A DNA stretch of 8,297 nucleotides from NCBI GenBank assembly GCA_021159235.1, contig JAGGSF010000017.1:1-8297 (forward strand). The letters are read 5' to 3'. The notes beneath the pieces were generated by a model, which was given only the letters and a program-made list of their open reading frames with translations, was not told where the DNA came from and did not search any database. A program made the translations under genes and the position numbers. Shown here piece by piece: positions 1 to 6,533 of this stretch. The stretch is from Deltaproteobacteria bacterium (GTDB taxonomy: Bacteria; Campylobacterota_A; Desulfurellia; JAGGSF01). Position 1 is the first letter of the stretch. Each line of letters opens with the position of its first letter.

Positions 1-75
1 TCCAAATGTCCCAGACGTTTGCAGCCTCAGATTCTGGGCTGTCATGACTGTTAAGTGATTCATTTCATACCTCAT
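1..75 (-). CDS. N-terminal fragment of an unidentified protein, cut by window edge
   Basis: An open frame begins at an ATG whose bases overlap the TGA of the preceding permease gene (ATGA arrangement) and stays open for 25 codons to the window edge. An in-frame second ATG (positions 63-61) has a GAGG six bases upstream and could be the true start. In ybhGFSR-type operons the next gene is normally a second ABC-2 permease (YbhR). The visible residues (MNHLTVMTAQ after the second Met) do not show the usual permease beginning of a basic helix with a 'KE...LRDP' motif. The identity therefore remains open. The position and overlap argue that it belongs to the exporter operon. Confidence 0.45.
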   Translation of the reverse strand, partial: MRYEMNHLTVMTAQNLRLQTSGTFG

Positions 76-1226
76 GCTTTAATCCTCTTATGAAATAACA
101 AGTAACCTGCGGTAAACAGCACGATAGAGTAAATTATAAGTGCTAATAGATTGGTCCATAGAATACTGGTTCCCACTCCCTTGAGAAAGGATCCCATAAT
201 GATATAGTTGTAATACATACAGGGGAACATATGAGCTTCTATCCAGGCCTCTTTTTTCAAACTCTCTATGGGAATCATCGTCCCCGAATAAAGCCAGGCA
301 GGTATTACAGTTAACACCGTGGTGATAAGCATAGCGGCAACCTGTGTCCTTACAAATGCAGAAACCAGAAGTCCGATACCTGTAGAGCAGATGACATAAA
401 TGCCCGTTGCAACAGCAAAGAAGGGTAGATTTCCCTTGAATGGCACTTCAAATAAAGATGTAACCATAATCCACAATATATTGGCGTTGATAATAGAGAT
501 GACTACATAAGGAAAAAGCTTTCCGATGAGGAATTCAGAGCGAGTTACAGTTGAGGAATAGATGTTATAGATAGATCCTGATTCTTTTTCTCTTACAATA
601 CCCAATGCAGTAAGAAATGGTGGAGACATAAAGAGGATCATTCCCATAAGGGCAGGTGCCAAGGAATAGATACTTTTAACAGGCTCATTGTAAAAATATC
701 GAACCTGAAGACCGATGGGATTAAGCTTTGATTTTGCCTGTTTCAGAGGAATTCCCATGGTTTTTGATATATAGGATGGTAGAATTTTTGAGTTAAAATC
801 TGCATTCATGGCTACAATGTATCCCTTTGTAATTTTGGTCCGATAGGGAAAGGTGCCATCTATTAGAAATTGAACATCCGCCTTTCTTCCGGCAAACAGA
901 TTTTCCTGAAAATGCTCGGGAATGATAAGCTCCATTCTGATGACGCCTTTATCCAGCATTTTATCTATCTTTCTTTCATCTTCAGTGTATGCCTTTAGAT
1001 CAAAATAACGGGATTTTGCAAATTTATAGATGTAGTCTCTACTTAGGTTTGTTTTATCATAATCAACAACGGCAAATGGAACGTTCTCTACATCTAAGGA
1101 AAGCCCGTATACAAACATCACCATAAGTGCAGAAGGCACTATAAAACATAGAGAAAAATATAAAGGATCCCTCAATATTTCACGAAACTCCTTAACTACA
1201 ATTGCCAGGATACGCTTAAGTTGCAT
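72..1226 (-). CDS. ybhS: ABC-2 type exporter permease, YbhS-like
   Basis: This 384-residue inner-membrane protein is the transmembrane half of an ABC exporter. Residues 1-20 are a cytoplasmic amphipathic start with the family-typical 'KEFREILRDP'. The first membrane segment is about 22-43, ending in 'YGLSLDVENVPFAVVD', a hallmark of the YhhJ/YbhS group. A large extracytoplasmic domain spans about 45-185. Five further hydrophobic segments lie near 188-210, 236-258, 268-291, 296-318 and 355-378. The ABC-2 signature loop (REKESGSIYNIYSSTVTRSEFLIGKLFPY region, 212-240) follows the second segment. E. coli YbhS is of similar length. The gene starts inside the end of the ATPase gene (11-nt overlap), with AAGAAAG just upstream as a ribosome site. 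In E. coli the homologous system has been linked to drug and cation export. The substrate here cannot be read from sequence. Confidence 0.9.
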   Translation of the reverse strand: MQLKRILAIVVKEFREILRDPLYFSLCFIVPSALMVMFVYGLSLDVENVPFAVVDYDKTNLSRDYIYKFAKSRYFDLKAYTEDERKIDKMLDKGVIRMELIIPEHFQENLFAGRKADVQFLIDGTFPYRTKITKGYIVAMNADFNSKILPSYISKTMGIPLKQAKSKLNPIGLQVRYFYNEPVKSIYSLAPALMGMILFMSPPFLTALGIVREKESGSIYNIYSSTVTRSEFLIGKLFPYVVISIINANILWIMVTSLFEVPFKGNLPFFAVATGIYVICSTGIGLLVSAFVRTQVAAMLITTVLTVIPAWLYSGTMIPIESLKKEAWIEAHMFPCMYYNYIIMGSFLKGVGTSILWTNLLALIIYSIVLFTAGYLLFHKRIKA

Positions 1227-3162
1227 AGCTTTCTTCTAAGTTTTTTATATCGTAAACAAAAACATCCTCCATGGACAGAGGATGTTCAGAAACCGATTTT
1301 AGCTCTATGCTGTTTTCTGTAAAGATAGACCTTATCTCTTCTACATCCCTCTGAGGATCAGAAGTTAGAAGATGAATGTCGTTTCCGTAAAGAGCCACTT
1401 TAAATCCTGCCTGTCTCAGTATTTTAAGAGAAAAAAATGGTTTATAAGTTGTTATCTTTATTAAAACTCCTGCCTTTTTCGCAACATCCTGTTTAAGCCT
1501 CTGAGGAGAATCATTAGCTATTATCTTTGCAGCATACATCAGTGCTAAGCGGTCACAATGCTCTGCTTCCATCATATAATGTGTAGTTACGAGTATGGTG
1601 ACTTTTTCTTCTCTTGACAGGTGAAAAATAATGTCCCAGAATGCGCGGCGGCCGATAGGGTCTACTCCTGAGGTAGGCTCATCCAAGAACAAAATCTCGG
1701 GTTTATGAACCAGTGCACAACCCAGTGCCAATCTCTGGCGAATACCCATGGGCAGTTTTCCTGCCAGATCCTCTTCGTGACCTCTCAGCCCTGCCATATC
1801 TATAATCCAATCCAGCCGCATCCTGGTTTCCTTTTTAGTCAACCCATATATTCCAGCATACAGCTTAATGTTCTCTGTAACCGTCAGGTCCCGGTACAAT
1901 GAAAATATCTGAGACATATAACCAATACGCTTTCTAACATCCCTTATATGATGAATGTCCACGCCTGCCACGGTGGCATTACCGGCTGTGGGGGGTATAA
2001 TTCCACACAGCATCTTTATCAATGTAGTTTTGCCTGCCCCATTTGGACCCAGAAGTCCAAAAATCTCACCTCTTTCAACAGAAAAACTGACATTATCCAC
2101 CGCACAGAATTTTCCAAAATACTTAGTAATCTTTTTAGCTTCAATGGCCACTTCGTCAGGTGGTGAATGGACAGACAAGTGAATGGGTGAAAGAGAAAAA
2201 CTGTGGGAATCGGGCAAATCAGAATGGCAGTTTTGTAGTAAAGCAATGAATACATCTTCCAATTCCGGTTCCTCTGCATAGATATCATCTACTTTTATTC
2301 CATTTTTTTTCAATATATCGTTTACCAGTGCTGTTGCCTGCTTAAAATCTTTACCCTCTACAAAAACCTTTATATAATTATCCACGACCTCCGGTTTTTG
2401 AAGCAGTCTTGAGAGTATATCCATTGCTTTTGTCTGGGGGTTTGCTAAAACCTTTACAGAACTTCCTTTCACACCATTTACAATCTCATCTGGCCTGCCA
2501 CGGGCTATAACCTTTCCGTTAAACATCAATGCCAGGCGATTAAAACGCATGGCTTCGTCCAGATAGGCAGTGGAAATCAGGGCGGTAACATTTTTCTCTC
2601 CTAAAAGCTGTGATAGTATCTCCCAAAAATCCTCGCGGGATACAGGATCTACACCGGTGGTAGGCTCATCTAAGATAAGCAGTTCCGGCTCATGTATAAG
2701 AGTACATATCAAACCTAACTTTTGTTTCATACCACCGGAGAGATGCTTCATTTTCCTGTTTTTAAATGGTTTCAGACGGGTCATATTGAGAAGTTTTTCT
2801 TTCCATTTAGACAACCTATCCTTTGGAACAGAACGCAGATGGGCAAAAAAATTGATATTTTCTTCTACGGACAATTCCGGATAGAGATTAAGACCCAAAC
2901 CCTGAGGCATAAATCCCAGACGAGATTTTATCTTTTCTGCATTTCTCTCTGAGCCAATATCCATACCAAAGACCCGAACTGTACCTTCATCAAACTTGAG
3001 TATTCCCGCAACTGCCTTCATTATTGTGCTCTTTCCTGCTCCATCAGGTCCAATCAATCCAAAGACCTCACCCTTATTGATACTCAGATCTATCCTGTCT
3101 ACCGCTATCTTTTTCTTGTATCTTTTTACGAAATGGGAAATATCTATCGCCACTTCGGCCAT
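1216..3162 (-). CDS. ybhF: Exporter ATPase with two fused ABC domains, YbhF-like
   Basis: This 648-residue cytoplasmic protein carries two nucleotide-binding domains in one chain and should power the adjacent permease. Domain 1 (about 5-235) has Walker A GPDGAGKST (38-46), Q-loop Q87, signature LSGGMKQKL (141-149) and Walker B LLILDEPTTGVDP (161-173). The switch histidine position is Ala199 (STAYLDEA). Domain 2 (about 338-560) has Walker A GPNGAGKTT (372-380), Q418, a non-canonical signature LPMGIRQRL (470-478), Walker B ILFLDEPTSGVDP (490-502) and the switch His528 (TTHYMMEAE). Each domain is followed by a small regulatory extension ending in a similar motif (PELEDVFIALL, about 299-309; PLSMEDVFVYDI, about 628-639). 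A Ser/His-rich linker spans about 311-335. The GPDGAGK variant, the missing first histidine and the LPxG second signature match YbhF as I recall it, which distinguishes it from RbbA (fused to a permease). Its start overlaps the adaptor gene by 19 nt. Confidence 0.93.
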   Translation of the reverse strand: MAEVAIDISHFVKRYKKKIAVDRIDLSINKGEVFGLIGPDGAGKSTIMKAVAGILKFDEGTVRVFGMDIGSERNAEKIKSRLGFMPQGLGLNLYPELSVEENINFFAHLRSVPKDRLSKWKEKLLNMTRLKPFKNRKMKHLSGGMKQKLGLICTLIHEPELLILDEPTTGVDPVSREDFWEILSQLLGEKNVTALISTAYLDEAMRFNRLALMFNGKVIARGRPDEIVNGVKGSSVKVLANPQTKAMDILSRLLQKPEVVDNYIKVFVEGKDFKQATALVNDILKKNGIKVDDIYAEEPELEDVFIALLQNCHSDLPDSHSFSLSPIHLSVHSPPDEVAIEAKKITKYFGKFCAVDNVSFSVERGEIFGLLGPNGAGKTTLIKMLCGIIPPTAGNATVAGVDIHHIRDVRKRIGYMSQIFSLYRDLTVTENIKLYAGIYGLTKKETRMRLDWIIDMAGLRGHEEDLAGKLPMGIRQRLALGCALVHKPEILFLDEPTSGVDPIGRRAFWDIIFHLSREEKVTILVTTHYMMEAEHCDRLALMYAAKIIANDSPQRLKQDVAKKAGVLIKITTYKPFFSLKILRQAGFKVALYGNDIHLLTSDPQRDVEEIRSIFTENSIELKSVSEHPLSMEDVFVYDIKNLEESYAT

Positions 3163-4112
3163 TCTTCATTTCCCTTCCACCGAATAATGGCATCTGCAGG
3201 CATACCTGGTGTAAGCATGTGCTCTGGATTTTCATCTAGGTAAATCTTGATGGCATAGACCAGTTTTACCCGCTCCTCTTGGGTTTGCACCTCCTTCGGG
3301 GTAAACTCTGCTCTTGATGAGATATACCTTACCGTAGCGGGAAATGGTTTACTGGGATAGGCATCCACAAAGACCTGAGCAGGAAGATTCAACCTTATCT
3401 TTCCGATTTGCGGTTCCGGCACAAAAGCTTTTAGATAAAGTGAATCTAAATCCACGATGAGAGCAATGGGATTTCCTGGAGACAACACCTCACCTATGTT
3501 TGCAATCTTGGTCACTATTGTTCCGTTTATAGGTGCAACGATCCGCGTATCGGACAGTCTTGCTTCTACTTCTTCAAGTTGTGCTTTGGTTCTTTGTAAT
3601 GCTTTTTGAACAGCTGAAACATTATCAAGAGCCGATTTCTCGTTATAAACTGCTATATTGTAAGCAAGTTGATAATTTTCTAATCGTGTCTTAGAAATCA
3701 CCTTTTTGTTAAACAGATTTTGCATTCTCTTTAAATCCTTTTCTTTTTTTATTCTGTTTTCGGTTGCTTTCTTAGCTTGAGCACGGCTTGATTTCAGTTT
3801 GTAGGAATATTGCTTGATTAAAGCTAAAGCGGCTCTTCTTTGAGCATTGAGTTCATCCGAGGAAAGCACAGCAAGCAGTTGTCCTGTTTTAACATCATCT
3901 CCTTCTTTAAAATATATCTGTTCTACCCTGCCCGGTATCCTGGTGGCAACAGTAACAATATCACCTTCTATTCTTCCATTGACCTTTATAAACGATTCCG
4001 GGATACGGGTTTTTTCTAAGATATAGTAGCTGTAACTATAATAACCGAAAACAATCGCAACGATAATGATGATTGCATAAACCAAAAATCTTTTAATTTT
4101 ATTCTTTTTCAT
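3144..4112 (-). CDS. ybhG: HlyD-family periplasmic adaptor (membrane-fusion protein), YbhG-like
   Basis: The predicted 322-residue adaptor would link the inner-membrane exporter to an outer-membrane channel. A basic N-terminus (MKKNKIKR) precedes one membrane anchor (about 9-31) without a lipobox. A split lipoyl-like domain follows: first half about 52-83 (RIPGRVEQIYFKEGDDVKTG), second half about 190-225 (RIVAPINGTI...SPGNPIALIVDLDSL). Between them lies a long alpha-helical hairpin (about 86-186). A beta-barrel and membrane-proximal region (about 226-313) includes FTPKEVQTQEERVKLVYAIK, typical of the YbhG group. E. coli YbhG has about 332 residues. The frame extends upstream to an ATG at 4124 and a TTG at 4148. 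I chose 4112 because the residues from there form the usual short basic segment before the anchor. None of the three starts has a clear Shine-Dalgarno site, so the start is uncertain. It is the first gene of the exporter operon. Confidence 0.88.
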   Translation of the reverse strand: MKKNKIKRFLVYAIIIIVAIVFGYYSYSYYILEKTRIPESFIKVNGRIEGDIVTVATRIPGRVEQIYFKEGDDVKTGQLLAVLSSDELNAQRRAALALIKQYSYKLKSSRAQAKKATENRIKKEKDLKRMQNLFNKKVISKTRLENYQLAYNIAVYNEKSALDNVSAVQKALQRTKAQLEEVEARLSDTRIVAPINGTIVTKIANIGEVLSPGNPIALIVDLDSLYLKAFVPEPQIGKIRLNLPAQVFVDAYPSKPFPATVRYISSRAEFTPKEVQTQEERVKLVYAIKIYLDENPEHMLTPGMPADAIIRWKGNEEWPKWR

Positions 4113-4120
4113 TTCTATGA

Positions 4121-4148
4121 GCATTACACAAAAGTCATCAGGTGTCAA
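4121..4148 (-). promoter_or_regulatory. Possible promoter of the exporter operon
   Basis: On the minus strand a perfect TTGACA (4148-4143) is followed, after 14-16 bases, by poor or badly spaced -10 candidates: TGTAAT (4128-4123, spacer 14) or TAATGC (4126-4121, spacer 16). It lies just upstream of the preferred adaptor start at 4112, so the transcript leader would be very short. The -35 box is good but the -10 is weak, so this is tentative. Confidence 0.25.
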
Positions 4149-4192
4149 TAACTCATTGCTTTTAAATAGTAATCACAACTTAAATTTACTCC

Positions 4193-4221
4193 TTGAAAAT
4201 TCTCCGGTGTCAGTTTATGAT
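4193..4221 (+). promoter_or_regulatory. Probable sigma70-type promoter of the mglA-like operon
   Basis: The -35 box TTGAAA (4193-4198) and -10 box TATGAT (4216-4221) each match the consensus at five of six positions and are separated by exactly 17 bases. Transcription would start about 7 bases past the -10 box, at roughly 4228-4229. That coincides with the ATG of the GTPase gene chosen from protein-family conservation. The agreement of these two independent lines suggests a leaderless or near-leaderless mRNA. It also explains the lack of a ribosome site and means the upstream in-frame TTG and ATG codons lie in promoter DNA. Confidence 0.55.
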
Positions 4222-4228
4222 GTTAAAT

Positions 4229-4870
4229 ATGGCGGTTATTAACTTAAGGGACAAGCAAATACAGTGTAAGATTGTTTATTACGGACCGGGAAAAAGCGGT
4301 AAAACATCTTCCCTTATATACATATACAATATTTTGCAGAGCAAGGTCAAAAGTAAGATGGTTGTAATAAAAACAGAAGAAGAGAGGACACTGTTCTTTG
4401 ATTTTTTCCCCCTGGATCTGGGGAAGATTATGGACTTTGATGTGAGGATACAGCTTTATACGGTGCCGGGCCAGATAATGTATGCATCTACCCGCAGGTT
4501 GATCCTGAAGGGTGTAGATGGAATAGTTTTTGTAGCAGATTCTCAGATTGAAAAAAGGAGGGAAAATATAGAAAGCATAAAGGATCTGGAGGAAAATTTA
4601 AAGAGTGGAAGGCTTTTTTTAAAGGATATTCCACTGGTTTTTCAATACAACAAGAGGGATTTAGGAAAGCAGGGTGTAACTCTTCTTTCTGTACAGGATT
4701 TGCAATGGGATTTAAATAGATTTAATGTCCCTTATTTTTTGACCAGTGCGGTGGAAGGTTATGGCATAACGAATGCACTGAGAACAATTTCTAAACTTAC
4801 GATTCAGTATGTGAACAGTAGATTTACGAGATCGAAAGTTACCAGGGAGGATATACATGTCAGAGGATAA
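4229..4870 (+). CDS. mglA: MglA-like small Ras-family GTPase
   Basis: This 213-residue cytoplasmic GTPase belongs to the MglA family, which controls cell polarity and gliding or twitching motility in Myxococcus. Counting from this ATG gives the P-loop GPGKSGKTS (19-27), switch I TEEERTLFFDFFPL (49-62), the MglA-specific switch II TVPGQ (78-82, replacing DxxGQ), NKRD (141-144) and TSAVEGYG (172-179). Arg53, Thr54, Thr78 and Gln82 fall at the same numbers as the intrinsic arginine finger and catalytic residues of M. xanthus MglA as I recall them. This supports the start at 4229 over the in-frame TTG 4193 or ATG 4217. Glu52 replaces the usual Asp. A basic extension of about 18 residues (about 196-213) exceeds the usual length of about 195. 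No Shine-Dalgarno site is seen and a leaderless start is likely. The gene overlaps the next by 14 nt. A Roadblock partner is encoded downstream in the same operon. Confidence 0.93.
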   Translation: MAVINLRDKQIQCKIVYYGPGKSGKTSSLIYIYNILQSKVKSKMVVIKTEEERTLFFDFFPLDLGKIMDFDVRIQLYTVPGQIMYASTRRLILKGVDGIVFVADSQIEKRRENIESIKDLEENLKSGRLFLKDIPLVFQYNKRDLGKQGVTLLSVQDLQWDLNRFNVPYFLTSAVEGYGITNALRTISKLTIQYVNSRFTRSKVTREDIHVRG

Positions 4871-6017
4871 AACGGGAATTGATGCGGGAGAATTTGAGAA
4901 GAAGGCTTTCTCTGCCATAGATGAGCTTTTACCTGAAGAACCTGAGAAAAAGGAGGAACCTGATCCTTTAACAAAGTTAGACAAAGTTCTGCTGGGCTTA
5001 GATTGGGAAATCAGTGAATCAACTGTAAAAGAGTTTCTTGATACGGTTGAAGAGTTGAAGCAGGCCTATCCGGATGAGGCGAGTTGTGCTTTGCTTTCTA
5101 TGATAAGGAGTCTTGTGAAGTACCTCAGCGTTGCCCGTCACATGTCTCCTCCTGGAACGATAAAACTCATAGAAAAAGTAGCCGATGTCTTTAAGGAGAT
5201 AAACACCTCCACATTATCTCTTGAGGAGAAAAAGCTGAAGGCGAAAGGTGTTTATGATGATTTTTTGTCTTTTAAGAAAGAGATAGAGAAAAGAAGAAAA
5301 ACAGAAGTTTCTCCGATACTGGAGAAGGAGATCTTCAGCCTGAGGGCAGATGTTTCTGTCCTCAAGGAAGGTTTTGAACAGATGCAGTCCAGATTATCCC
5401 GGATTATGGATACTTTCAGTACTCAGAATGGCATTTTAGAAAATCTGAAGGAAAAGAGTGAGTATTTTTCTTCTCAGCTTGTAAAGATAATGGAAGAGAT
5501 AGGTAAAAATTACACTGTTATAAAAGAAATAGAAAAGGATGTCTCACCTTTACCAAGGGTGTTGATTGCTTCTATGGATGGACAACCTGTTGCTTTTCCT
5601 GAGAGATGTGTGGCTAATGTTTATAAGATTTCGTCGAGAAAAGCGAAGGAAATAAAGGGAAGATACCGTATAACCCTGGGCGAAATAAAGTCTGTCTGGA
5701 GAGGTTTAAGATCTGGTATAAGGGGGAGTCTTTCTAAACTGAAAGGAGATGAACTGGCAGAACTGGAAGTGCCTGTTTTTAAATCGCCGAGAGGAGAATT
5801 TGTTTCTATGGAAGAGTGTGTTTATAAAGCATGCGTCCTTCTGGAAGAAGATGGTAAGTATGGGTTGTTACTGGTAGACAAAGCTTTTTCTCGTAAGGCG
5901 GTTACTCCTACATCTGGCAGAAAGGGCAGAGAAACATGGGTGGACAGAGTGATAGAGGTTCCCAGAAAAGGAGAAATCCCCTTAGTTGACATGAAGTTTT
6001 TATTCAAGGGAGGTTAA
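4857..6017 (+). CDS. Coiled-coil protein with probable CheW-like C-terminal domain
   Basis: This 386-residue soluble protein is a likely signalling scaffold. Residues 1-40 are acidic and low-complexity (EEPEKKEEPDP). Residues 41-116 form a helical domain with the core LGLDWEISESTVKEFL, which I recall from chemotaxis-related proteins of Desulfobacterota. A long coiled coil covers about 140-228. Residues 232-384 look like a divergent CheW/CheA-P5 fold: an opening VLIASMDGQPVAFPERCVANV, a later GKYGLLLVDKAF strand pair, and a closing WVDRVIEVPRKGEIPLVDMKFLF. A conserved-looking segment (SSRKAKEIKGRYRITLGEIK, 259-278) is inserted in the fold. There is no signal peptide, membrane segment, kinase domain or receiver domain. 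GGGAGG at 4845-4850, six bases before the ATG, is an excellent ribosome site inside the GTPase gene. CheW-like membership is visible only as a pattern; the helical domain has no assigned function that I know. Confidence 0.75.
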   Translation: MSEDKTGIDAGEFEKKAFSAIDELLPEEPEKKEEPDPLTKLDKVLLGLDWEISESTVKEFLDTVEELKQAYPDEASCALLSMIRSLVKYLSVARHMSPPGTIKLIEKVADVFKEINTSTLSLEEKKLKAKGVYDDFLSFKKEIEKRRKTEVSPILEKEIFSLRADVSVLKEGFEQMQSRLSRIMDTFSTQNGILENLKEKSEYFSSQLVKIMEEIGKNYTVIKEIEKDVSPLPRVLIASMDGQPVAFPERCVANVYKISSRKAKEIKGRYRITLGEIKSVWRGLRSGIRGSLSKLKGDELAELEVPVFKSPRGEFVSMEECVYKACVLLEEDGKYGLLLVDKAFSRKAVTPTSGRKGRETWVDRVIEVPRKGEIPLVDMKFLFKGG

Positions 6018-6018
6018 A

Positions 6019-6516
6019 ATGGCTATGGACATGGCAATTGTAAAGGAGGAGATCAAGACGTTTCTGGAGAAGGAAGGAATTGTCGCTATGAGGGCCTCGG
6101 CAATGGGTTTTTATGAACGCCTTTTAGGACTGTCTGGCTTTGGTCTGGGGGGAATACTGTATATGTCGGGGAAAAAATCGGGTCGAGATGGTGGCATGGA
6201 GTTGAAGGGATTGGCTCAGAAATTGGGAATTTCAACGGAGGATACGATAAGAGAAGCTCTACCTGTGATGTTTACAGAAACAAGGTGGGGAGAGCTTAAT
6301 GTAGATAGTATGACGGAGAATGAAATTATATTTTCATTGAAAGACAGTGTGCTTGCTCGAGGTTTGAAAAGAAAAAAACCATCCTGCACTCCTATAGCAG
6401 GTGCATTGGCAGGGATTGTAGAGGTTCTTCTGGACAAAAAGGCAGATGGGAAAGAAATAGAATGTGTCTCTCAAGGCAAGGAAAAGTGTATTTTTGAGAT
6501 AAAGATTAAGCAATAG
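6019..6516 (+). CDS. V4R (4-vinyl reductase) domain protein, putative small-molecule sensor
   Basis: The 165-residue protein has the V4R signature in its C-terminal half: Cys123, a glycine/alanine-rich helix (AGALAGIVEVLL, 127-138), the E-C pair 148-149, Gly153 and Cys157 (VSQGKEKCIFEI). V4R domains bind small or hydrophobic ligands, and in some members metal or cofactors; many act as sensory modules in regulators. The N-terminal half (helices about 7-37, glycine-rich GLSGFGLGG 37-45, and 60-115) matches the usual full domain, so this is a stand-alone domain without an output module. It begins 1 nt after the preceding stop. GGGAGG (6008-6013) lies five bases before the ATG and straddles the end of the upstream gene. 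A second in-frame ATG at 6025 is less well spaced. The role as an input unit for the GTPase module is inferred from context only. Confidence 0.8.
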   Translation: MAMDMAIVKEEIKTFLEKEGIVAMRASAMGFYERLLGLSGFGLGGILYMSGKKSGRDGGMELKGLAQKLGISTEDTIREALPVMFTETRWGELNVDSMTENEIIFSLKDSVLARGLKRKKPSCTPIAGALAGIVEVLLDKKADGKEIECVSQGKEKCIFEIKIKQ

Positions 6517-6533
6517 ACCCTGGTAATTTAAAC

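Noticed and set aside
2570-2884. Plus-strand open frames within the ABC ATPase gene
   Set aside because: They are antisense shadows of conserved ATPase motifs; no ribosome site or domain supports them.
1216-3162. Tandem duplication or recent gene fusion in the ATPase
   Set aside because: The two ATPase halves are highly diverged, and the two-domain chain is the normal form of YbhF-type proteins.
4113-4148. Extended adaptor start at the TTG (4148) or ATG (4124)
   Set aside because: The added residues (TPDDFCVMLIE) do not resemble the short basic segment before a HlyD anchor, there is no ribosome site, and the region contains the TTGACA box.
4193-4228. Extended GTPase start at the TTG (4193) or ATGs at 4217 and 4220
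   Set aside because: Family residue numbering fits the ATG at 4229 exactly, and the upstream codons lie inside a near-consensus promoter.
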